Of a stretch of 64,000 nucleotides of DNA, positions 57,865 to 64,000 are shown in pieces. A program made the translations under genes and the position numbers. How positions within the stretch are numbered: position 1 is the first letter of the stretch; every line of letters starts with the position of its first letter. Source of the stretch: Arthrobacter sunyaminii (GTDB lineage: Bacteria > Actinomycetota > Actinomycetes > Actinomycetales > Micrococcaceae); NCBI RefSeq assembly GCF_018866305.1, contig NZ_CP076456.1, positions 1,984,001 to 2,048,000 of the forward strand, in the 5' to 3' direction. The notes beneath the pieces were generated by a model. It was not told where the DNA came from and did no database searches. It saw nothing but the letters and a program-made list of their open reading frames with translations.

Positions 57865-60225
57865 ATGCGACAAAACAACTCCTCCATGCTGGGCAGACTC
57901 GGCACCTCCGGCCGGCTGGTGTTGTTCCTGCTGGTAAGTGCTTTCTGCGGCGCACTGGTGGCCGGGATCTTCATCCCCACGGCTGCCGTCGGTGCCACGG
58001 GTGCAAACATCGTCCTCGATGCCATGGAAGACCTTCCCGACGAGTTCCAAACCGGACCGCTGGATGAGGGCTCCAAGATCTACTCGGCAGACGGCGTGCT
58101 GCTTGCCTCGTTCTACGCCCAGAACCGGATCCCGGTGACGCTGGACCAGATCTCGCCGTCCATGCAGGACGCGATCATCTCCATCGAGGACAACCGGTTC
58201 TACGAACACGGGGGAGTTGATGCCAAGGGCGTTGCACGCGCACTGGCCTCCAACCTGACCAAGGACAGCACACAGGGTGCCTCCACACTGACCATGCAGT
58301 ACGTGAACAACGTACTCATCGATCAGGGTGTTGCTGAAGGCAAGAGCGGCGAAGACCTCACCATCAGCGGAACCAAGAACTTCACCGACAAGATCCGTGA
58401 AGCAAAGCTCTCCCTCGCCGTAGAGAAGGAGTACTCCAAGGACGAGATCCTGGAGGGCTACCTGAACATCGTGCTCTTCAGTGGCCGCACCTACGGCATT
58501 GAAGCCGCGGCCCAGAACTTCTTTGGTATTCCCGCCGCCAACTTGAACGTTGCCCAATCGGCCATGCTCGCAGGCATGGTGCAGTCACCGAATAACTTCA
58601 ACCCGTTCACCAACCCGGAGGGCACCCGGGACCGCCGCGACGCGGTGCTCGCTGCGATGCTGCGGTACGACAAGATCACGCAGCAGGAGTACGACGCCGC
58701 GGTTGCCTCCGATCTGCAGCTGAACCCCCAGCCCGCAGCCCACTCCGGCTGCGTGGGGGCCGACATGGCCGAGTACTTCTGCAGCTACGTGGAGCAGGTC
58801 ATCCTGGCGTCCGAAGAGTTTGGCGTGGATGAAACAGCCCGTGCCAAACTACTGGCCCGCGGCGGCCTAACGATTACCACCACGCTTGATTCGCGGCTCC
58901 AGGAACAGGCCCAGACCCAAATCGAGGCCCAGGTGCCCATTGGTGATGAATCCGGAGCAGGCTCGGCCATGGTTTCTGTGGAACCGGGAACGGGAAAAAT
59001 CCTGGCCATGGCCCAGAACACCAATTACACGCCTGAAGAAGGCGCCGGAAACACGCAGCTGAACTTCAACGTTGACTCGGAAATGGGCGGCACCGCTAAT
59101 GGTTTCCAGCCCGGATCCACGATGAAGCCGTTCACCACTGTTGCTTACCTTGAGGCCGGTGGAAGCATCGACGACGTTGTTGATGCTTCCCGCACCACAT
59201 ACCCGGCCGGTTATGACTGGACTGCCAGCTGCCTGCCGGAAGATGCATACTTCGACGAATGGAAGTTCAAGAACGCGCAGGAGGGCTACGAACGCTCCAT
59301 GACCGTGGGTGACGGGCTGACCTGGTCCGCTAACACGGCCACCGTAGCCCAGGCCTCGCAGCTGGACCTGTGCGACATCCGTGACGCCGCCACCCGCATG
59401 GGCGTGCACCGCGCCGTCGACGGCGAACCCCTGGAAGTGAATAATCCCTCCTTCGTCCTGGGCAGTCAGGAAGTAACGCCGCTGACCATGGCGGCTGCTT
59501 ACGCGACCTTCGCCAGCGGCGGCGAGTACTGCGAACCCATCGCGCTCACCCAGGTCAGCGATTCCCGGGGCAATGCCTACAAGGTCCCCGAGGAACAGTG
59601 CGAGCGTGCCATTTCCGAGGAGATTGCCAAGGAAGTGTCAGAACCACTGCAGAACCTGGTGAACAGCGGTCCCGGCGCCTTGGAGCCCCTGGGTGTTCCC
59701 GCGGCCGCTAAGACCGGCACCACCGACGTCTCCGAGCAGACCTGGACCGTGGGCTACACCCAGGGCATCTCGACCGCCTCATGGGTGGGCAACTGGACGT
59801 CCTATTCATCGCTGAACAATCTGCCCATCAACGGCGTCGCACGCAGCTACGTGGACGGCTCCACCATCGCAGGCGCGCAGTGGACTGAATACATGCGGGC
59901 CGTGGCTCCTCTTTATTCCACCGGTGAGCTGACAGATCCCAACCGGGTTCCGGTTCCGTCCCCGCAGCCGGAACAGCAGCAGGCACCGCAGGAAGAACAA
60001 CAGGATAATCCGGCGCCTGCCCCGGAAGCCTCGCCGGAAACCGAACCTGCCCCGGTTCCGACCAGCGAACCTGCGCCGGCAGCCCCGCAGACGCCGGAAC
60101 CGTCTGCGCCCGCCGCATCTGCGCCCGCTGCGCCTGCTCCGGCCGCGCCTGCGCCCGTCGCTCCTGCGCCGGTGCAGCCTCCCGTCGACCCCGCACCGGC
60201 AGCCGCGCCTGCGGATGGTCCTTAA
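57865..60225 (+). CDS. Class A penicillin-binding protein (transglycosylase-transpeptidase)
   Basis: The 786-residue bifunctional PBP has a short cytoplasmic N-terminus, one membrane helix (about 12-32), and a GT51 transglycosylase domain with 'SIEDNRFYEHGGVD' and 'QGASTLTMQYV'. A transpeptidase domain follows with SxxK in 'PGSTMKPF', SxN in 'TWSANTA' and KTG in 'AAKTGTTD'. The last 100 residues are Pro/Ala/Glu-rich, as in many actinobacterial PonA proteins. It makes peptidoglycan at the outer membrane face. The ATG at 57865 gives a normal N-terminus; 57886 is an alternative. A strong terminator follows. Confidence 0.88.
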   Translation: MRQNNSSMLGRLGTSGRLVLFLLVSAFCGALVAGIFIPTAAVGATGANIVLDAMEDLPDEFQTGPLDEGSKIYSADGVLLASFYAQNRIPVTLDQISPSMQDAIISIEDNRFYEHGGVDAKGVARALASNLTKDSTQGASTLTMQYVNNVLIDQGVAEGKSGEDLTISGTKNFTDKIREAKLSLAVEKEYSKDEILEGYLNIVLFSGRTYGIEAAAQNFFGIPAANLNVAQSAMLAGMVQSPNNFNPFTNPEGTRDRRDAVLAAMLRYDKITQQEYDAAVASDLQLNPQPAAHSGCVGADMAEYFCSYVEQVILASEEFGVDETARAKLLARGGLTITTTLDSRLQEQAQTQIEAQVPIGDESGAGSAMVSVEPGTGKILAMAQNTNYTPEEGAGNTQLNFNVDSEMGGTANGFQPGSTMKPFTTVAYLEAGGSIDDVVDASRTTYPAGYDWTASCLPEDAYFDEWKFKNAQEGYERSMTVGDGLTWSANTATVAQASQLDLCDIRDAATRMGVHRAVDGEPLEVNNPSFVLGSQEVTPLTMAAAYATFASGGEYCEPIALTQVSDSRGNAYKVPEEQCERAISEEIAKEVSEPLQNLVNSGPGALEPLGVPAAAKTGTTDVSEQTWTVGYTQGISTASWVGNWTSYSSLNNLPINGVARSYVDGSTIAGAQWTEYMRAVAPLYSTGELTDPNRVPVPSPQPEQQQAPQEEQQDNPAPAPEASPETEPAPVPTSEPAPAAPQTPEPSAPAASAPAAPAPAAPAPVAPAPVQPPVDPAPAAAPADGP

Positions 60226-60241
60226 CAGCGCCGGTCATGGC

Positions 60242-60280
60242 AAAAAAATGCTCCGCAGCCTTCAGGCTGCGGAGCATTTT
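60242..60280 (+). terminator. Rho-independent terminator after the PBP gene
   Basis: ATGCTCCGCAGCC and GGCTGCGGAGCAT form a perfect 13-bp stem around TTCA, flanked by a run of seven A and followed by TTT. Confidence 0.88.
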
Positions 60281-60349
60281 GCTGTTCCGGACACCACCGG
60301 TGGAAAGCGGTGCCTTGTGCCGCAGTGGAACTCCCCGCACTCTGGATGC

Positions 60350-60610
60350 ATGAAACTCATGCAGCACCACGGCAACTTCCCTGTCCCGTCCCAGCGCCGG
60401 GAGCTCGTCCTGCCCGCAGTCAGTGCCAAGACACTGGCCATCGGTGCGTTTTCGCTGGGAGCTGTTGCCATGGGCGCGGTGGCGGTAGGGGCCCTGGCCA
60501 TCGGCAAAGCCTCCGTCGGCCGGGCCGACATCAAGGAGCTGTACGTTGGGCGGCTCCAGGTGGACGAGCTCGTGGTGGTGGAGTCCACCGGACCCGAGCT
60601 GGGACTGTAA
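60350..60610 (+). CDS. Small Gly/Ala-repeat protein
   Basis: The 86-residue protein has a middle section with a regular five-residue pattern ('LAIGAFSLGAVAMGAVAVGALAIG' spread over residues 26-50), then a polar tail ('ELYVGRLQVDELVV'). The pattern could make a membrane hairpin or a beta-solenoid-like turn. The ribosome binding site is weak and ATG 60359 is a possible alternative start. Function unknown. Confidence 0.55.
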   Translation: MKLMQHHGNFPVPSQRRELVLPAVSAKTLAIGAFSLGAVAMGAVAVGALAIGKASVGRADIKELYVGRLQVDELVVVESTGPELGL

Positions 60611-60746
60611 CAACTTCCCCTGGCCGGTCAGAGACGCCGCCCCCCCGTTCGTGGCCAAAGCCCGCCTGCACCTAAGATGGCAGGGGCACTAAGCACCCTC
60701 CGGAGCTTACCGGCGGGGTTCAGACCCTTCAGTAAAGGAATTCAAG

Positions 60747-61013
60747 ATGATCGGTTTCATTGTTGCAGGACTCATCATCGGCGCACTCGCCCGGCTGTTC
60801 AAGCCCGGAAAGCAGAACCTGAGCCTGCTGGCAACGCTGCTGCTCGGTCTCGCCGGCTCCGTCATTGGCGGTGTGATCGCGAATCTGGTGGGCACCGGAG
60901 ACATCTTCGAGCTCAACGTTTTCGGCTTCATTGTTGCCGTGATTGCTTCAGTCCTGCTGGTCGGCGTCGCCGAAACTATGTCCGGACGCGGCAAGGGACA
61001 GGTTCGACCCTAG
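60747..61013 (+). CDS. GlsB/YeaQ/YmgE family stress-response membrane protein
   Basis: The 88-residue protein has three hydrophobic helices and the 'GALARLFKPGKQ' loop typical of the transglycosylase-associated (Transgly_assc) family. Family members are small inner-membrane proteins induced by stress. AAAGGA precedes the ATG. Confidence 0.85.
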   Translation: MIGFIVAGLIIGALARLFKPGKQNLSLLATLLLGLAGSVIGGVIANLVGTGDIFELNVFGFIVAVIASVLLVGVAETMSGRGKGQVRP

Positions 61014-61029
61014 TACTTAGCGCTGGTAC

Positions 61030-62286
61030 TTAGCCGAGAACAGTCCGCGTCAGGAACGAATTAACGAACTTGCCCCGGGGGTCCATGCGGCGGGCAAGAT
61101 CGGAGAAGTCCCCGAACCGCGGATAGAGTTCCTGCAGCTGCGGCCGCTGGAGGGTGAACAGTTTCCCCCAGTGCGGCCGCGGCCGAAGGGGAGCAAGAGC
61201 AGCCTCCATGCGCCGCAGCAGGGCCTCGACATCCGCCTGCATCGGCTTCCATGTGAAGTGGAACGCCACTGAGTCCGGTCCGTAATTGGTGCTCAGCCAC
61301 AGGTCGTCACCGGACATGGTCCGGATTTCGCAGACCTGCAGCAGGGGAGCGATCTGAGCGGCCATTCCGCGCAGGATTTCAATCCCTTCCACGGCAAAGC
61401 GGCGGTCCATGAGGTACTCGCTCTGCAGCTCGTCGCCGTTGCTTGGCGTAAAGGCGAGCCGGAAGTGTGACAGGCGGTCCGACCAGGGACCGGGCATGCC
61501 CATCTGCTGCGAGCAGTTCACGGCACTGATGCCCGGCAGCGGGTGCATGGGTTCAGCTGCGGCAGTCCCGCCGAAGAAATCCACTTTCCCGGCGTACGGC
61601 AGTTCGGCATCCGTGCGGCTCTTGAGCCACACCTGTGAAGCGTTTGGCCCGGCCAGCGAGCTGAAGATGCTCACGCTGTAGGCCGCAGACGTGATCTCAT
61701 CGAAATTCTCCGCCACCGAGCTCCAGGGCACGTCGGTGAAGACGTCCTGGCGGACCTCGTACGCCGGTTGAATATCGAGCGTTATCCGGGTGACGATGCC
61801 CAGCGCCCCAAGGGAGACCACCATGCCGTTGAAATCGGGACTTGACCTATCCACCTGCAGGAGCTCGCCGTCGGCGGTCACCAGTTCCAGCGCGGCCACG
61901 GCGGTGGCCAGGTTTCCGTTCCGGTTGCCGGATCCGTGGGTCGCCGTCGCGACGGCCCCTGCTACGGAAATGTGCGGCAGCGACGCCAGGTTGTGCAGGG
62001 CATAACCGCGTTCCACGAGAAAGCCGGCCAGATCTCCGTAGCGGATGCCCGCGGGCACCGTCACGGTCAGTGCAGCCTCATCCAGCACCGGTGCACCGGT
62101 CAGCTTCTCCAGATTCACCATCAGCCCGGCCGAATCCGCTATGTCGTTGAACGAGTGCCGGGTGCCGACAGCCCGAACGGACGGCGCCGACGCCACAAGG
62201 GCCTGCAGTTCCTCCACGGTGGCGGGCTGTGCAATTTCAGCCGCGGAGTAGCGCAGGTTGCCGGCCCAGTTGTATTCCTCAAGCAT
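61030..62286 (-). CDS. FAD-dependent alditol/xylitol oxidase-like protein
   Basis: The 418-residue VAO-type flavoprotein has an N-terminal FAD-binding domain with 'VRAVGTRHSFNDIADS' (about 36-51), where the His is the usual covalent FAD site of alditol oxidases. A D-arabinono-lactone-oxidase C-terminal domain follows, ending with 'PRPHWGKLF' and a short end. It would oxidise a sugar alcohol with O2 and release H2O2. It is next to arabinose genes on the same strand, which fits polyol/pentose metabolism, but the gap of 71 bases suggests separate control. Confidence 0.82.
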   Translation of the reverse strand: MLEEYNWAGNLRYSAAEIAQPATVEELQALVASAPSVRAVGTRHSFNDIADSAGLMVNLEKLTGAPVLDEAALTVTVPAGIRYGDLAGFLVERGYALHNLASLPHISVAGAVATATHGSGNRNGNLATAVAALELVTADGELLQVDRSSPDFNGMVVSLGALGIVTRITLDIQPAYEVRQDVFTDVPWSSVAENFDEITSAAYSVSIFSSLAGPNASQVWLKSRTDAELPYAGKVDFFGGTAAAEPMHPLPGISAVNCSQQMGMPGPWSDRLSHFRLAFTPSNGDELQSEYLMDRRFAVEGIEILRGMAAQIAPLLQVCEIRTMSGDDLWLSTNYGPDSVAFHFTWKPMQADVEALLRRMEAALAPLRPRPHWGKLFTLQRPQLQELYPRFGDFSDLARRMDPRGKFVNSFLTRTVLG

Positions 62287-62357
62287 TTTTGATGCCTTCC
62301 CTATGTGCAGGCCGGCAACCCGGACTGAATGTGCCGCGATAAACAGTGCCGCAGGCC

Positions 62358-63869
62358 CTAGAACCCCTGTGCCAGGCGATAGTACGCCTGGTTCATTTTC
62401 AATTCGTTGACGAACGCGGACGTGGTGGTGGAGTCATCGATCATAGCCAGTTCCACATCCGCGATCTGCGCGAAATCCTCCCACACTTCCCGTCCCAGGG
62501 CCGTGGACATGACGGTGTGGTGCGCGCCGCCAGCGGAGAGCCAGCACTCGGCAGAAGTCTCGAGGTCCGGAGCGGGCTTCCAGACGGCGCGGGCCACCGG
62601 AAGGTTGGGCAGGTCCTGCTCGGGCACCACATTCTCCACGAGGTTGGCGGTGAGCCGGAACCGCTCGCGCATATCCGCCAGGGAAACGACGACGGCGGGG
62701 CCCGGGTCAGCGGTGAACACCAGACGCACCGGGTCATCCTTGCCGCCGATGCCCAGCGGGTGGATTTCCAGCGCGGGCTTGGAGGTGGTCAGGGACGGGC
62801 AGATTTCCAGCATGTGGGCGCCGAGGATGACCTCGCTTCCGGGAACCAGGTTGTAGGTGTAGTCCTCCATCAGGGACGCGCCGCCGGGCAGGCCTTCACC
62901 CATGACCTTGGCAATACGGACCAGGACAGCGGTCTTCCAGTCGCCCTCGGCGCCGAATCCGTAACCGTCGGCCATCAGTCGCTGCACGGCCAGGCCGGGG
63001 AGCTGCTGCAGGGCGCCCAGATCCTCGAAGTTGGTGGTGAAGGCACCGAAGTTGCCGCTCTCCAGGAAGGAGCGCAGCCCCAGCTCCTGCCGGGCGCCGT
63101 AGCGCAGGGACTTGTGGCGTCCGCCGTCGCGCCGCAGTTCGGGAACGACGTCGTACTGCTCTTCGTATTCGGCAACCAGGGCGTCGATGGCCTCTTCGGT
63201 CACCGCGTCCATGGCCTCGGCGAGCTCGTTCACGGACCAGGTGTTGACGGAGACCCCGAACTTCACCTCGGCTTCGGTCTTGTCACCCTCGGTGACGGCG
63301 ACGTTGCGCATGTTGTCGCCGAAGCGGGCCAGTTTGAGGTTGCGGATTTCATGCCAGCCGGCTGCGGCGCGTGCCCAGGAATCGATCTTGGCCTGAACGC
63401 GGGGGCTGGAGACGTGTCCCACCACGGTCTTGCGGCTGATGCCCAGGCGGGAGGCCATGTAGGCGAACTCGCGGTCACCGTGGGCGGCCTGGTTCAGGTT
63501 CATGAAGTCCATGTCAATGTCCGCCCACGGCAGCTCCACGTTGTGCTGGGTGTGCAGGTGCAGCAGCGGACGCTGCAGCTTGGTCAGTCCGCGGATCCAC
63601 ATCTTGGCGGGGGAGAAGGTGTGCATCCACGCGATGAGCCCAATGCAGGCCTCCGAGGAGTTCGCCTCAAGGATGGTGTCCTGAATGGCATCGGAGTCCT
63701 TGAGGACAGGCTTGAACACAATGCGGTAGGGGATGGCTTCGGCGTCGTCCAGCTGGCGGGCAATGTCGGAGGCCTGTTCGCGGACCTGGGCCAGGGTGTC
63801 TTCGCCGTAGAGTCCCTGGCTTCCGGTGAGGAACCAGATTTCGCGGGCAGGAATGGTGTCAATGGTCAT
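62358..63869 (-). CDS. araA: L-arabinose isomerase
   Basis: The 503-residue enzyme has the normal family length and opens with '[17 protein letters not shown]'. It contains '[15 protein letters not shown]' (about 89-103), 'HLHTQHN' and '[21 protein letters not shown]' (about 330-350), which carry the metal-binding Glu and His residues. It converts L-arabinose to L-ribulose. It follows araD by 35 bases on the minus strand, forming the end of an araDA-type operon. Confidence 0.92.
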   Translation of the reverse strand: MTIDTIPAREIWFLTGSQGLYGEDTLAQVREQASDIARQLDDAEAIPYRIVFKPVLKDSDAIQDTILEANSSEACIGLIAWMHTFSPAKMWIRGLTKLQRPLLHLHTQHNVELPWADIDMDFMNLNQAAHGDREFAYMASRLGISRKTVVGHVSSPRVQAKIDSWARAAAGWHEIRNLKLARFGDNMRNVAVTEGDKTEAEVKFGVSVNTWSVNELAEAMDAVTEEAIDALVAEYEEQYDVVPELRRDGGRHKSLRYGARQELGLRSFLESGNFGAFTTNFEDLGALQQLPGLAVQRLMADGYGFGAEGDWKTAVLVRIAKVMGEGLPGGASLMEDYTYNLVPGSEVILGAHMLEICPSLTTSKPALEIHPLGIGGKDDPVRLVFTADPGPAVVVSLADMRERFRLTANLVENVVPEQDLPNLPVARAVWKPAPDLETSAECWLSAGGAHHTVMSTALGREVWEDFAQIADVELAMIDDSTTTSAFVNELKMNQAYYRLAQGF

Positions 63870-63904
63870 GATGATGTCTTTCGTGAGCGGGGTGGGGAGG
63901 AGCG

Positions 63905-64000
63905 CTATTTTTGGCCGTATACGTTCTGGTAGCGCTGGTACAGATGGTCAATGTCCGTTTGCGGGATGGGCAGCAGCTCGCCGAGCTGGCGGCTGATGTG
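63905..64000 (-). CDS. araD: L-ribulose-5-phosphate 4-epimerase, C-terminal end (partial)
   Basis: Only the last 31 codons are in the window. The C-terminal '[11 protein letters not shown]' and preceding '[17 protein letters not shown]' match the tail of AraD. The position directly upstream of araA on the same strand supports this. Confidence 0.75.
   Translation of the reverse strand, partial: HISRQLGELLPIPQTDIDHLYQRYQNVYGQK

Noticed and set aside
62346..63932. 528-codon open frame on the plus strand across araA
   Set aside because: Antisense shadow of a certain L-arabinose isomerase; Gly/His/Val-rich composition with no domain.
1..64000. tRNA, rRNA, CRISPR arrays, insertion sequences, prophage
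   Set aside because: None seen: no CCA-type tRNA ends, no regular spaced repeats, no transposase or integrase-like proteins. The DUF222/HNH gene alone is not evidence of a mobile element.

Overview
The window is GC-rich (roughly 65% by eye), with GTG/TTG starts, ATGA-type gene overlaps and typical actinobacterial families: DUF222/HNH protein, RNase J, class A penicillin-binding protein with a Pro/Ala-rich tail, and a KstR2-type regulator. It looks like chromosomal DNA of a Micrococcaceae-like actinobacterium (Arthrobacter or a relative). That placement rests on the style of the genes, not on a marker-gene search. I found no rRNA, tRNA, CRISPR array, insertion sequence or phage gene.

Bases 1-32.4 kb are one large catabolic island. 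A TetR regulator resembling mycobacterial KstR2 (11465-12082) sits beside a FadD3-like acyl-CoA ligase. Around them are genes matching the HIP part of steroid catabolism, i.e. breakdown of the methylhexahydroindanedione propionate left after steroid rings A and B are removed: ipdF, fadE30, fadE31, fadE32, fadA6, ipdC, echA20, homologues of Rv3548c and Rv3549c, and two different ipdAB pairs. I see seven operator-like boxes resembling the KstR2 site (AnCAAGnnCTTGnT), placed between divergent operons or in front of them. Beyond the known HIP set, the boxes also cover a branched-chain-amino-acid-type ABC importer, extra SDRs, an extra thiolase, an extra crotonase, a MaoC-like hydratase, and an operon of a 52-codon ORF, etfB, etfA and a membrane cytochrome b-like protein. 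The simplest reading is a self-contained regulon for import, CoA activation, ring opening, beta-oxidation and electron disposal of bicyclic steroid remnants or similar acids. Early steroid genes (kstD, hsaACD, mce4) are absent from the window.

From 32.4 to 40 kb there is a Baeyer-Villiger monooxygenase divergent from a MarR regulator with a clear dyad between them, RNase J, a GH13 glycosidase, a DinB-like protein, and a stand-alone protein resembling the C-terminal domain of lantibiotic dehydratases. From 40 to 48.2 kb lies a complete potassium-uptake operon (small ORF-kdpF-A-B-C-D-E) with a well-formed promoter and a structured leader of about 180 nt.

From 48.2 to 64 kb there is aspartate 4-decarboxylase, an exported alkaline phosphatase fused to a glycerophosphodiester phosphodiesterase, DUF72 and YciO-type proteins, a DUF222/HNH protein, a TetR-SDR operon with an operator touching the start codon, a class A PBP, small membrane proteins, an alditol-oxidase-like flavoprotein, L-arabinose isomerase, and the 3' end of araD at the window edge.
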